64,000 bases of DNA from Marchantia polymorpha subsp. ruderalis (GCA_037833965.1 AP031354.1:10146001-10210000); one strand, 5' to 3'; shown: positions 34,501-47,392, counted from the stretch's first letter. Numbers and translations are program-made. Notes: a model not told the origin generated them from the letters alone.

Positions 34501-36609
34501 TCACTGATATCTTCATATATCTTCCCCACCCTCCCTATAGACAGAATTCCAGTGGAAGACTCAGAGCATGAAAAAATGGAATAGAATCTATTAAGCAAGT
34601 GGGACAACAAGGGAATTCCCCACTGTCTGCATAGTCATTCTTTCTCTACTTAATCTAGAAACAGCATCAGCAAATACAACATGTTACATTGAGATAAGAA
34701 AGAAGATATTACCAGTTGGTAGCATTGGCTAAAACGTTGCATGGGGGTCCTCCTGACGACCTTATTTTGGTAATATCGCCAGTGAAGAAGGTGAATCTGT
34801 CCGAATCTACATTCAACTCAGTTGCCTTCTTCTTAACTAACGAAAGCATGTGGGATTTGGAACCTATGTCAACAAGCATTAACTTGAGGCCTGCATTAGG
34901 ATTTTTGAGCAGAAACTCAGAGACGGATTCCACAAGAATGGTAGATGCCTTGTAGTGATCAAACTGGAAGTCTGCAGTAGAGATAGAAGGAAACGCCAGA
35001 GTGTTTGTCTCTTCCTGTTGCTCGTCAACAGAAGACATATGTTGAGATGTTCCAATTACACCTACTCTCGGAAGATGATCTTTTAAAATTTGTTGCTTCG
35101 CAGCCACAACGCTCTGTGTTCTCGCCAGCTCTTCCTTGTTTGTTCCAGGAGGTGAATTCCTGTCATCGATTGCAGTTATTCCAGCAAGCTGCAGAGGTCG
35201 GCTTTCCTTCTTGTTCACAGGACCAAATAACCCTGCTCCTAGAAGCTTCGAATGATCTAAAACCCTATACTCTTCTGTTGCTTTCTCCACGTCTGCATCC
35301 GTCCTGCATAAGGTTATCCTAAAGAAACCTTCACTAAGAGAGGGTAACCTACGACTACGAAAGACGCGGTTAATGATTTGTGAAGCATTTCCAGCATTTA
35401 GGCCACCCTCGTGAGCGACGCGATGTGAAGCGCGTTGAATACACAGACTTGCTGGCAAATTTAAGACAACAGCATGACAATTAACCCTAAGACGTGCAGC
35501 CAGCTCTAGAAAATCCTGCCGTTGTTTAATGTCTATATTACACCGATCAATTACTACACTCCGTCGTCGAAGGAGGGCAGACTCAGCTTCTCTTAGGCAC
35601 TGTTTCTTTGTTCCTCTCTTCCCGTTGGCAATAATATCCTGCACAAGAAAAGAAATCGCTACCTTCACACACCCTGAATCAACCACAGGTCCTGCGTGAC
35701 AAGCATTGTCTTAAAATTCCTACATAGTGTTACAGGCTTGTTATGATACCGGTTCAATGTGATAAGAGAAGACATTTCAGCACACATATGTACGAAATCG
35801 CACATCTTTGTGACAGATTCCGACCTGGCAAATTCGAATCCAAGGCTGAGCGCCACTTGACATAAGCTTGGAACAGAAGGTGCTCTTCCCGCTACCCGGC
35901 ACTCCAACGAGTATCAACAGCACAACAGCATCTGGAGTTTGATTTCTTCCACTGCTGTTGTGATGTGCATACGAGGATGTAGATGGTTCCTGTGCTACTT
36001 CATCATACTCACAATTTGCAGCATTTTCCCCATCATACTCATCGATCTCCCATTCGCCTTCAGCTTCTTCAAATCTCGAATCCTCAGTTGCAGAAGGATT
36101 CAAATTGCTACTTTGTTTCTGCTCTGGAATATGCGAAAATTCCTTCCCTCGCTCTTCACTCCCTGCTCCCTGCTGGTTTAGTTCTGCTATGATGAAAGTC
36201 CAAATTTTAATGCAGAACCTGTTTGGAATATAACAGGGTTTTCATCGTATGCATATGAAACCATCTGTAGCCGAAACTTCTAGGAATTACAGACACTCAA
36301 CCGACTGCAAAATGAACTTGACATCACACAGACACAACGAGGAGATACAATCAAAAGTACCATCTTCTGCACGCAAGAAATCAGACTCTCGATTGTGAAA
36401 TTCAAATGAGACCCCACAAGAATCCTGGCTTCAGCTCCTCTTCCAAGACGGGAGGCAGTACCAGCATGTGATCTCTTTGATCGGACTACACGTTCTTCAT
36501 ACGTTTCTTCAGAATCAGAGGGATGATAAAATTGAGAGAGATGCTCTGCATTTTTTCTGTAGCATTGTGCACCGTATTTACACTTGGGCAGCTCCACTTC
36601 GTTCTCCAT
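31561..36609 (-). CDS. Aprataxin-like (bHLH140-type) repair protein: PBZ finger, P-loop kinase, macro, HIT, C2HC finger
   Basis: A spliced minus-strand gene. Exon 1 (from ATG 36609, 3' limit unclear) has a perfect PBZ poly-ADP-ribose-binding finger, CKYGAQCYRKNAEHLSQFYH (C-x5-C-x6-H-x5-H). Exon 2 (about 36186-35825) has the Walker A motif GVPGSGKST and ends WIRICQ. Exon 3 (35638-34713) continues the kinase (SVVIDRCNIDIKQRQDF) and starts a macro domain. Exon 4 (33693-32904) completes it (RLKAGGGGVNAAIFKAAG). Exon 5 (32565-32395) and exon 6 (31887-31561) form the HIT domain, with HLHVVSQDF as histidine triad, then a C2HC finger (CHRC...HILAC). All internal junctions from exon 2 on are GT-AG and in frame. 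The family removes AMP from aborted DNA ligation ends; the kinase part resembles polynucleotide kinase. Likely nuclear. The exon 1-2 junction is unresolved. The order kinase-macro-HIT-finger matches plant homologues; the N-terminal PBZ is the unusual part. Confidence 0.85.
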
Positions 36610-36619
36610 TTGAAATTAC

Positions 36620-38152
36620 TTTTAGTTCGAGGCAGAGCTGATGCCTCATCACATAATCAAGCAACTTGGTCTCCACGAAAGAAAACTCCCACTTTCAAAC
36701 CTCCAAATTTCTAAATCAAAGTTCCCTCGCACTCCCTGTGGACGCAGTCAAAAAAATTTCACTGTCATGTTTAGAAGACAATTCTTCGCTTGCAAAAAAC
36801 GCCCAGAACAGCTTCGATGAGATCCAGCACTGATGACGAACATTCCGCACCCCTTGCACAGTACAAACAAACAGTGGACGCTATTCCATATCTTGCAACG
36901 CAATTTATAAAATACAACAAAATAAATTGCAAACTGGCAAGTTGAGCATGAAATTAAAAATTTCTGTTGCACTCTTTCGTTCTTATTCATTCTCGGTTTT
37001 AAAATTGTAACGGAATATATTGAGTTATCAGATTAATTCTTAAAATGATCAATATATTATAACAAGAATATAAAAAATGAAATTTATATTTTTTTATATT
37101 TAGATAAAAACACTAATTTATACAAACCATATTTTATTATGATTTATTTTTCAACATTTCTCATAATGCATTTATGTATATAAACATATATCAGTCACAA
37201 TGATTATTTACATATGTGTTAAAGAAATTTGCATATTATCATTATTAAGATAAAAAAAATTTCGGTAATTTATACAACCCAATGATAAATTTGATGAAAT
37301 ATTCATTTTTAACATGAAAAATATAATATAATTTTACAATGAACAATATAAATTTGGTGTGTGAGTGTAAATTTTGAAAAAATTTTACAATAATATTTAT
37401 GTTCTAATGAAAATTATTTTAATATTTTTTAATTATACATTAGTTATGTCTTATATGAAAGTATAAAATAAAATTTAATCCAAATTATTAAAAATAATTC
37501 AAAAATCCATGGGATTTTAAAAAAACTCTATATTTCTATTATCATATGTTTCTTTAGTTTTTATTCAATCAACCTCATATAAAGACTATAAATTTTTATT
37601 AAAATAATGATATTTTTAGATTAATTGAATTCTCACAAGATAAAATTGCTAACTAAGCATAATGAATATTTTTTTACACTCGTAAAATCCGAGATATATA
37701 GATGTATTAATTTCCAACTATTGTTATTGATCAAGTCAATATAAATGATTGAAAATTAGCTATTGCATGAATATGAAGATAGAAGCGTCAACAATGATAA
37801 GTTTTTCATAAACTTATATTGAATATCAATGATATGACAAGCTAAATATATCTATGAATATTTGTATTGATTTATCATGTAAATAAATTTATTACCTTCA
37901 AACTATTTCACTATCATAATATGATACAAACCATTACAAACTTTTTATGACATCTTACAATGATACATTGAATGAAATATATTACTTTGAAAAATTTGCT
38001 TAAATGTATGAAATGATTAAATACTTAATTTATTACATTTAAGCATTTGCAAAGAATTTAATTACAAGCACATATAGTGTAGAGTTTGACTTATCACATT
38101 GAAACTCTTGTCAAATATTCATAAATCATACTGATCTGAAATAATGTATCAA

Positions 38153-38191
<39 letters not shown>

Positions 38192-40080
38192 ACTGAAAAA
38201 ATATATCCGTTATCAAAATTTCAGAGAAAACTAAAAAACCTTCAAATGAATCTAGTAAAACACTTTTTTACAATCTCTAATATATTTTGCTAAAAATTGA
38301 AAATTTTGCATGAATAATCACTCGTAAATTTATTCCAAACTATCACTATGAGTAAATTACTTGTCAGGACTCCAAGGAAACAAAATAAATTTGATGGGAT
38401 CCAACGGGTTTCATTTTACCCGATAAGATTTCATTTAGGACCACCGTCACCGATGTTCCAGTACGATTTGATTTTATCTGATATTATTTGATTTAATCCA
38501 GTAGGAAACTCTACGTGTTTTTTCGGATGCATTTACGTCAAGACCCTATGGGGAATTATTCAACATCATGGTGTTACTCTCTTTCTAAGACTAGTTCGCA
38601 GCTTGTTTCCGAAAGAGAACGAGCCACCAAATTACTCTCACGAGAAAAGGTATTTTGGCCCGATAGTGTTCACACTATACCGTAAATTATCAGGTCATGA
38701 TAACTTTTATTGCAACATGCTTGAATGTGACTTGCATGACCGTAGAGTGGGGTCCCGTCATATAACATGAAACTTGTTGGGTTCCATCAAGTAGTTTGAG
38801 TTTCGCAAGGTACCATCAAGTAATTATCTTCTATCAAGATACAATAATAAAAATAAAAAATCAACAAAAATTTATCTTACAAAATTTTCCAAAGTAATAG
38901 AATATTTTTAATCACAATCTGTAGTGCATAAGTACAAAACATAAATCGAATATTATAAATTTTATAATAATTATAATTTGGTAAAAATGCATATGATTTT
39001 CATATATATGGAATATATATTATTATTGAAATTATGATTTTTTTTCTCATTTTTTTCAAAAGCACATATTTTCTTTATATATGTTATGGATTATTACTTT
39101 CTAAATATAATGAATTTCATTTGAAATGCAAAAACTCTGAACTTTTAATTTTTAACTTTAAAATTTGAAAACTTAATCTTACACTTCAAAAATTTGAGTT
39201 TGAAACAAAATTTGATAACAAGTATTTCTTAAAATGATTTTTTGTATAAGATTTAATTTATTGTATGATTAAGTTATACAACTTATTTTCACACACTTTT
39301 AATTCAACTTTTAAGCATAAACTACATGTTTTGAAATGAAGTACATCAATACCATAGTAACTACAATTAATCACAATGCTATTCTATAAATGTCTTGCAC
39401 ACTATGTATAAAGAAGTATTAAAAAAACTTGCCAAAAAATTTCAAACTTGAAAAATCTATACTTTCAACAAAACACTAAATTTTTTATTTTAAAAGAGTT
39501 TTTTAATTTACATATATTCCATTTTTTTTATAAACATAAGATAAAAAATTAGAGTATGACTCAGTTGGAATAAAAATGAATCTAAGATTCATATAACAGA
39601 GTGAAAAAATAATTGATTCATTTCAATGGCACTAAAACATTCAATTGTAATTAATTGTACTAGTTTTACAAAAATACTATTTGTGTTTCAGATAACTTTT
39701 CTCACCTTTCTTATATCAAAGTAACTAACATAATCCACTCAGTAAGGATTATGTATTAGCTAACATCGATCGTAACCACATTCTCAAATTCAAAATTCGC
39801 ACATCAAAATTTGAACCATAATATTCAAGTCTGAGCGTTAAATCTCTTAAAAAATATCTCCGCATCCATAAGTATGCTACTGACCTTATGTGCTCTATGT
39901 ATAGTTTATGCTTTGCATAAACTCAGCTAATCAAATGTGGGTTACATAAGTCATGCCAATTTGGATGTCATTAGTTTTGAACACTTTCATAATGCAGAGT
40001 GATCATCACTCATATTTTCAATTGCATTATATATACCGAATAATGTTCGGAACTGCATGAAACACACATGCATGGAATGG
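36620..40080. other. AT-rich desert
   Basis: No gene seen. It holds a (TA)n microsatellite at 38155-38188 and a less AT-rich island at about 38370-38830. The end of that island has two spaced CCATCAAGTA motifs that recur near 54370-54425. Confidence 0.6.
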
Positions 40081-40657
40081 GGTTTCAGTCAAGAGGTTTT
40101 GTAGAATTTGCATCTGGAGGGAAAGGCGCGATTCGATACCGGGAGGGAGTGAGGCAGTCAGCCGGTAGCCATGGGGGAGACCGGGGAGACCGGAGTGGTG
40201 ATGGAACACAACCGGTTCCATGGTGGAACGGAAAATCTTGATCGGTGCTCTGAGCGCCACACGTTCGCTGGCGGCCTGTCAGCTCGACGCTCCCGCAGAC
40301 CAGATGTCGAATTCGGTCACAGATGGAACTCTCTGTGCAGCTTTCGATTCCAAGTGGAGCGCGCTGACGATCGTTGTCGAGCTTGCGATTGTGGCTCCGT
40401 TCCACCTTTCGCTGCCACGGAACGCGTGTCTCTGGCTTTGGCCCATGAGTGGCAGTGAACATTTCAGTCTCGTCGCCGTTCCACTGCTCTAACAAGTTCT
40501 ACTTGTCTGCGTCCTCGGTAACGCTTTTTCCAGCCTGCGATTTCAGACCAGAGCACTTTCTTGCATTTTCGTCGGCGATCGAGGACAGATCTGCGTCGTC
40601 GTCTTCTGTGTTATCGATCTTCGCCTGCCCGAGAAGCGGATCTTGAGCCGAACAAGA

Positions 40658-41326
40658 ATGACCTCAATTGGGTGTCTATCGGACTCACCTTGCCTCTGTC
40701 TCTCTTCGTCAGGTCACATCGATCAGATTCGCTCACACCCTTCTTCTCGCATTCATTGGAATTCATCTCCTTCGACTTGCAATTTTGGTCGTGCGAGGTC
40801 CGTCCTTGCCGTCGCTTCTTTCACCGGCAGGGGCGTGGCCTTGAGTGGAAATGTTTGGAAGAATGTCACTGGCGGGAAGACGTACGCCGTCAGGTTGGCT
40901 GGAGCCGGAATCACTCGGGCGAGCAGAGCAGATTCTACTCTGAATGCCGAAGCTACCGACCGAAAGTCGTCCGAGCAACCCGCAACCGGGTCATCTGCGG
41001 AAACACATTTGGATCTCCTCGAGCGGTTTATATCGGAAAGCAGTAAAGATGGTGGCGGCAGAACGATCGCTGAGCAGCTGGAAGAGCAGGTCGATCTGGA
41101 CCAGGCCGAAATTGTCACGGTTCCCCTGGCACAGAGTATGACCTTGGAGCAAGCTCCGCTGACCATATCTCAGAAACGAAACATTCGACGACAAAAATAT
41201 CTGGACGAAGTAGCGAAACGAAACGACGCCCCTTTCTTCACGACGGTGGCACTCTTCGTGATTTTGCCTCCTGCTGTCATTTTAGGCGTCGCAGTTGCCA
41301 CGGGCTATATAAATATACTCCCTTGA
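40658..41326 (+). CDS. Predicted plastid-targeted single-span membrane protein
   Basis: ATG 40658 gives 222 residues; I reject the upstream TTG extension. The first 70 or so residues are rich in Ser, Arg and Pro with few acidic residues, as in a chloroplast transit peptide. A charged middle (LDLLERFISESSKDGG, EQLEEQVDLDQAEIV) leads to a conserved-looking block, LTISQKRNIRRQKYLDEVAK, then one hydrophobic segment (FFTTVALFVILPPAVILGVA) near the C-terminus, ending YINILP. The layout fits a small thylakoid or envelope protein found across plants, but I cannot name it. It is intronless here. The 500 bp upstream have normal GC content and probably hold promoter and 5' leader; the AT-rich desert ends at about 40080. 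Confidence 0.7.
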   Translation: MTSIGCLSDSPCLCLSSSGHIDQIRSHPSSRIHWNSSPSTCNFGRARSVLAVASFTGRGVALSGNVWKNVTGGKTYAVRLAGAGITRASRADSTLNAEATDRKSSEQPATGSSAETHLDLLERFISESSKDGGGRTIAEQLEEQVDLDQAEIVTVPLAQSMTLEQAPLTISQKRNIRRQKYLDEVAKRNDAPFFTTVALFVILPPAVILGVAVATGYINILP

Positions 41327-43127
41327 ACTTTTTCAAGGGTTTCCGAACTCCGTGAGGCGTTTGCGAGTGTACTATACTAGAATATCCGCAGGCTGCTGTG
41401 ACCTGAGGAACGATAACTGTTGCAGGGGATTGAGACTTTGTATATTCTGATATTGCCTAGTAATTAGATAGGACTTTCTTCTCAGTGAAAAGTTGCTTCT
41501 TTGAGTGCTTGGAACAAGTGGATTTCACCTTTCAAGTATGTTGTGTTCCGTGCTGATGGAAACACGGATAAGCTTCCGACATTCTGTAAACTTATAATCA
41601 GATGATACGTTCTGTGGAATTTGAAACCTTCTTCATGGGTTTTAGTATTTCCAATTTATCATGCTCTATGATCTCGATCGGCTCTCGTGTCATATTCCGC
41701 TCTTTTCTGTAAGCCGCTGGTGCTGTATCGATACGTAGTCAGGAACCTCGTAACCAGCTAACTCAAGTTCTTGAACAGAATTCAAGATGTCACAGAGTAC
41801 TCTGTACTATCTCCTGAGTTTCTGGCTACGTTGCAGGGAGTCTTACTAATCATTCAGAGTCTTCTGTGCATGATCCTCATCTGTGATCTGTACCCCACCT
41901 CCTGTGGGCAACGTCCATTCAGCGCATCACAAGTTTGGCTAGACTTGCTGAATTTGACATTCCTGTTCAGCTATGTTTCCGTTTGCCGTGGATAAATTAT
42001 GAATTTATCGTGAGCCTGGTGAGTAGACGGGAAATTTCTCCTGAAATCACGTTTCGGCCCTTGGTGATCGGCATGTTCTGGATTTTTCAATGGCATGTAG
42101 AACTCTGTTTATCTAAACATAACTCAAAACGCACCTTCAATCTGGTGATTAGTTCTTTGTGTCTGATTAAATTATAGAGGTTACCTGTCTTTCTAAGCCG
42201 CTCGAGAACGAGGTAGTTAACACCTATTCACACGAAAAAGCTTCACACGGTGCAATCGAAACCTTTCTGCTCCAACATTACGGAGGAATCTCTGCCTTTT
42301 GAGGAATGCAGAGCACGAGGAGTCTAAGGTTTGGGGCCATTCTTGTAATCGAAGGGTCGAACAATTGAACGTCAGCGTCAAAGGGTTGAGCTTAAGGGGC
42401 TAGAAGTAGGAGACTTATGTTTCCTGCTTGAATCAACGCTCGCCTTGATCCTCCTGCTTGAACTCACAATCCAGGAGCCACCCACAAGCCAACGTGATAA
42501 GTTGGGACTGTAAGTTGCAATCTAATACGTTGAGAAGAAGAGTATCCCGTCTCGACGAAGCTGCTTTCGGGCTGATACTTTTCATTTACGCTTTAGAATT
42601 GCAAACTTGAACACATACTAAATAAGCATATTGGCAGGAGGAAATATATCGTCTGCTCTGCTTCTGTTAGAGGAATTGTTTGTAGTGTAGAAGCGCACAT
42701 ACTCCAAGGACTCCGGCAGTTACATGCATGGACAAATTCTGTGCAAAGCAGGATCTTCGGAGCATACCTGGTAATCTGACCTCATCAGTAAGGCAAGGAG
42801 GACGAGAAGATCATCGGTATTTTCTGTGATTCTGGGTCTCTTGCGCCACTTGATTCACGCGAAAGACGAAGCAGTCTGAGAGAACCCTCTACCAAAGTCA
42901 ATACATCCATTGTCCATCCTGATCGTTGAGCTTCCTTGCTTCTCTGTTCCTGTCTACAAAGAAAACGCAATCGTTTCTTGTAAACCGTATAACTCGCACG
43001 TTTGCTGGCTCTCTGTTCGGCGATGAAGTCATATCTTGCGGGTGACAGAAGGTTTCTGTCTCTTCGGACATAGCATGTCCGTCAGCTATGTCGATTCCGT
43101 CGATTCCCGACTCCCGGTTTCGCAGAT
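41327..43127. other. Intergenic, no gene seen
   Basis: Probably the 3' untranslated regions of the convergent plastid-protein (+) and lectin (-) genes plus spacer. Short open frames show no recognisable product. Confidence 0.5.
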
Positions 43128-44612
43128 TTAGAAAGGGGGTGGCGGGGGCGGGTATGGGGGTGGAGGTGGGTATCCGACATTGGGAGGGAAAGGGGGAGGA
43201 TGATGCACAAATGGTTGAGGAAGGGGACGCATTCCACCTAGTGCAGGATGTGGAGGATGTGGAGCAGATGGAGAATGAGTTGTTGTAGGAGGAGGAGGAC
43301 CGTCATCATCACTACTGTCGTCGTCGTCGTCGTCGTCGTCATCATCATCTTCGTCGCCGTCGTCTTTTTTAGCGGGAGTAGGGGGCTTAGCACCTGGACG
43401 GAGAGGAGGAAGAGGAGAACGAGGAGGAGCCTCTTCATCGTCGTCGTCGTCGTCGTCGTCATCAGCGGCAGCAGCCAGAGCTTTAAGCCCCGGGGGATTC
43501 CCTGCCGTCGTCGTGGCCGGTTTGGCAATGGTGGTCGTCTTCGGAGGAGCAGCATGAGGAGCTTGGGTCCCCGGTTTCCCACCACCTGCAACTTTAGCTT
43601 CTTCACCTTTGTCAGTCTTCCTTCTGCAGCAACACTTCGGCATCATCTTCTGTCTGAACGTCACACATCGACCTTGGATTGCCTTTCCCCATTTGGTGTA
43701 CCTCGTAAAGAAGTACCAAAAAATTCCAAAGGCCGCGTGACTTCCGATAGAGTAAGCTACCCATCGTTTCCAAGACACGCCGCTGGTGGTGTTGAGAACA
43801 GGCGCAGGGGAGTCGAAATTCGCGCTGAAGCTCCACGAGTGAATCTGATGGGACTGCTCGAATCCGAAGTTCGAGGAAGAGCTGAATCCCACGAAGAACT
43901 CGTGCAGGCTCATTTCATTGATGTCGTACTTGTACGAGAGCAATGCATCGGCAGGCTTGACAGCATCCGGCGCGTCGTAGGTAATTCTGGTTTCCACGAC
44001 ATTCATCGCCTTGTCGTAGTCGATCCAAGCGATGATCCTCTCGCCATCGTTCAACCGCACATTGACGGTATCTGCGCTCGCCGTCCGCACGGAGATCGCG
44101 CTGTTGATATTCACTCCTACGTGGTTATCATTCTCGTCCAAGAGCTCCTCGTTCTTCATGGTGTCGAATTCCACTCCGAACATCGGGTTCGCCAACGCCA
44201 GCTCCTGGTGTTCCGTGAAGAGGCCGAACATGCCGTTCGGCTGGCCCAGAGCGAACCTCGGATGCGCGGTGAGGAAGAAGACGAATCCATCGCCGGTCAC
44301 GAATTCGTCTCGGGATTTCGTCATGGTGAAGGAGAAGCTCGTGTGGAAAGTGACTGCTTTCAGTTTGGGAACCTTGACGGTCTTGCCGTAGTACATTTTA
44401 CCCATGCACACCATCGTCTTGCAGAACTCCGTGCCCGGCTGGCCCGCCGTCAGCGACACATAGTCTTCTTCGACGAACACGCCAGGGGTCATCACGATGC
44501 TTCGAACATAAGGGCTGAACCCCGTCATATCGAATCCGAATGGTTTCTCCGGCACCTCATCCGCTCGCCCGAGCGCGAGGGCGCTCACTAGCGCCAGCAG
44601 CACCGCGAGCAT
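43128..44612 (-). CDS. Membrane-bound legume-type lectin with poly-Asp and Pro-rich tail
   Basis: ATG 44612 gives 494 residues, starting with a signal peptide (MLAVLLALVSALALGRA). An L-type lectin domain spans about 23-265: GDGFVFFLTAHP, then GVEFDT...DENDNHVGVNINS, with the Asp and Asn that bind Ca/Mn, and late FVGFSSSSNFG...HQIHSWSFS. It should bind glycans outside the cell. A transmembrane helix follows at about 284-304 (WVAYSIGSHAAFGIFWYFF), then a basic stretch with CCCRRK (possible palmitoylation). There is no kinase; the tail has Asp runs at 384-392 and 422-432 and ends in a proline-rich segment (PPPPPYPPPPPPF). So it is a lectin receptor-like protein whose kinase is replaced by an acidic/proline tail. 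The large opposite-strand frame here is a shadow. Confidence 0.85.
   Translation of the reverse strand: MLAVLLALVSALALGRADEVPEKPFGFDMTGFSPYVRSIVMTPGVFVEEDYVSLTAGQPGTEFCKTMVCMGKMYYGKTVKVPKLKAVTFHTSFSFTMTKSRDEFVTGDGFVFFLTAHPRFALGQPNGMFGLFTEHQELALANPMFGVEFDTMKNEELLDENDNHVGVNINSAISVRTASADTVNVRLNDGERIIAWIDYDKAMNVVETRITYDAPDAVKPADALLSYKYDINEMSLHEFFVGFSSSSNFGFEQSHQIHSWSFSANFDSPAPVLNTTSGVSWKRWVAYSIGSHAAFGIFWYFFTRYTKWGKAIQGRCVTFRQKMMPKCCCRRKTDKGEEAKVAGGGKPGTQAPHAAPPKTTTIAKPATTTAGNPPGLKALAAAADDDDDDDDDEEAPPRSPLPPLRPGAKPPTPAKKDDGDEDDDDDDDDDDDSSDDDGPPPPTTTHSPSAPHPPHPALGGMRPLPQPFVHHPPPFPPNVGYPPPPPYPPPPPPF
43316..43365. repeat. GTC/ATC trinucleotide runs coding poly-Asp
   Basis: Trinucleotide microsatellites at about 43316-43365 and 43436-43463 encode the two Asp tracts of the lectin protein. 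Such runs change length easily, so tract length may vary between individuals. Confidence 0.8.
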
Positions 44613-44639
44613 GGTCTCGAGTTCTTGCACCGCTCTGCC

Positions 44640-47392
44640 GTGGCCAGAAAAAAGTCCGCCCTTCTCCAGCTACGAAGCGGCGATCACATCTTTCAGTTCT
44701 CAGCAGCTGATTCGAGACGAGAGGGATCGCAGTCTCCCCGGGACCTCGTGCTTGGGTCGAAAGCCTGTGTGAACGCCTCATTGTGCATCGTCCATGCACA
44801 ACGAGGCATCGAGACGGCCGGAGGCTGTGCTCAATTGTTGCTGAAGACATGGCATCCGGTGCATTTCTGAGCAGGCGATGCCAACAATCTCCGAGATCTC
44901 AGACAGTGGGAACGCAGATTTCGACGCTTTCGAAGACCGAATCTGATAGAAATCGACGCGACGTCACTCGCAGTGCTTCGATAGGAACGGATGGACCGGA
45001 CTCCACAGGACTGCAGAACTCTTTGCGTCCTGCAGAAGCGCTGCAATCATGGAGGAACACGATCACAATCTTCACAATCTCCTCAAATTGCCATCCATCC
45101 GTCAGAGAGGTGCTGCGGTGACGACTGTAGCGATGATCGAGCTTCAAATTCCGAGCCGATGACCATTCCCTCGCGACGTCTTCTTGGACGCACTGTTCAC
45201 AGACATACGAGAGAAACAAGAAGAGGTGGCGAAGGTCGCATGTTCTTGATGGCCATTCCGATTCTTACGATCGAAGCTCCATGTCCAGCTCACGTGAGCC
45301 TGAGGCCAGCAAAAAGACTTTCGGTCATCGGAAGAATCTTGTAACGAAATCCTCGAGCAACTCACTGACAATGGACGAGTACACAACTTGAAGTTTCGTG
45401 CACATCGTCAGAATTTCATGCGGCTTTCAGAACCTTGCGTGGTTTCCCTCCAAGTATTTCTTCATTGTGGGATAATTTTTGTGCTAATTAACTTTCCACG
45501 GACTGTAGCTTTACAAAAGCTATTATGACATTCATTGTGAATTTTATCGATAGTGTATTTTTGTTAATTCATGTAATATCCAACATCACGTTTCAAGATT
45601 TAATACGTGTATACTAGATTTTAGCATTGATATTAATTGAAAAACTAAATACTAAAAAGTTCACTAAAACTAATCTCGCAAACAGATACACATGCATGAT
45701 AAGAGTCACCGTCATGTGTTTGTAACTATGTGAAAACAAAGAGATTAAAATCATGTACGTGTGATATCTTATTCATGAGAGTGTAAATTGTGTTTGTTCT
45801 TTGAATGATTATATGCACCATATGCGAGATATGAGATGACGAATTATTTTTTGTATACACATAAGAATATATCCGATATTAATCATAGATAATAATTTAT
45901 TCAATCTAAAATAAAATTTTATAGAATAAAAAATTAAATATAGTCTTTTCTATTTATATTCCGAACATGACTCAATTGGACAAAGTAAAATTTTGAAAAT
46001 GAAGGATCAAGAAATTGCAATATAAGAAATTAAAATGAGTACATTTTGTTAATAAAATTTGATCCGTAATAATATGCAAATACGCACATATCATGATTTT
46101 CCTCTTTGAAGTCAAAATATTCTCTTTTTCATTATTTTGTATTCAATAATTTTTTTTTCTAGTTATCAAATTTTTATTTTTATTGGAAATTCATTCGCTT
46201 GTTATTATTTTAATGTTAAAATATAAATTTATTTTAAAATTTGATAAATTTTAGACTAATAAATTTTTTTCAAAATCGGAAAAAAATTCCTGTTTTAGTT
46301 ATTTTTTATCAAATCAACGGTAGAATAAATCGCAATACTTTCACTCTGAGCAAAAAAACTTGCAGTTTTATTTTTACTATCTTACAAGTTTCATACATGT
46401 TATAAGCAAACTTGATGGTGTGGTCATCGTATCAGATAAATTAAACACTTGTTTTTCTGGTTTGAATTTTAGAAAACTAGTTTTAAAAAAAATATATATA
46501 CATAATAAAGAGGTTTCGTTAAATTTTCACACCGAATATTATGAAAGTATTCTTCTTTCAATTTTATTTCAAAACATAGTGCAATGTGTGCAATTTTTAT
46601 TATTATACAACTTTTACATATTTTCTTTGTTGTCTTGAAAGAAAATCCATGATTTTTGCCAAGACATTTCATCTAGAAAGTACAATTTCTATGGAAATGT
46701 TAAAAAGAAAAATAAAGCATTTCGTATGAGAGTTATACATCGTATTTTGACCTTTGTAGCATAAAAAATAGAACCCAATCAGTTAAGTGGAACTCGTGAA
46801 GACTTCGTTTCGAATAGCTCGTGATTATAGATTTATGTAGGTTTTAGATTCAAACGACTTGAAAAGAAGTCACCAAATTTATGTAAAATGTGACATCATA
46901 GCTAACGTTGTGTAAAATCGACTTAAAATGACTAGAAGTGACAGTCCGAAGTCACAAGCTTTCCAAGTGAAAGTCACCGAGACCGGGAGCAATCCTTAAC
47001 TTCGGTCTCAGAGCTAAGACAAGCGCATTAGAAGCATGACTGAATGCCAGTCCAACTGGGCATGCATGCACATGCATGCCAAGAAGTACGTGCGCCGCCA
47101 ACAACTACAACGACGTGATTTCACGTCGCGTTTCCACAGTCCAGAATGGCAGCCTCGCGGTTGACTTGCTCGCTCCATTTCATCATTGCTCGTGGAATGC
47201 AATGATTATAGATTTGGGACTCAATAAATGTGTGATACCATCTGTGTCCGATGTGAGAAGCGTAGGAGCGCCGAGGAGGGCCTCAGTCATCGAATTCAAA
47301 TGCCGGTCGAATCCAGCCCTGCTGCGCCGCAGAGGAAGTTGATGGACAGAAAGGCCTCGGCGTCGTCTTGATTTGGACCTCGCGACGGTCTG
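44640..47392. other. Intergenic between divergent lectin and GT92 genes
   Basis: 44640-45400 has normal composition and probably contains the lectin promoter and 5' leader; its open frames look accidental. 45420-46900 is AT-rich. 46900-47390 precedes the GT92 gene and is again richer in GC. No other gene seen. Confidence 0.45.

Noticed and set aside
43248-44591. 447-codon open frame on the plus strand
   Set aside because: It is the antisense shadow of the lectin gene, whose frame has a signal peptide, full lectin domain and membrane helix.
44870-45390. Open frames on both strands upstream of the lectin gene
   Set aside because: They overlap each other and show no domain or splice structure; more likely promoter and leader sequence.
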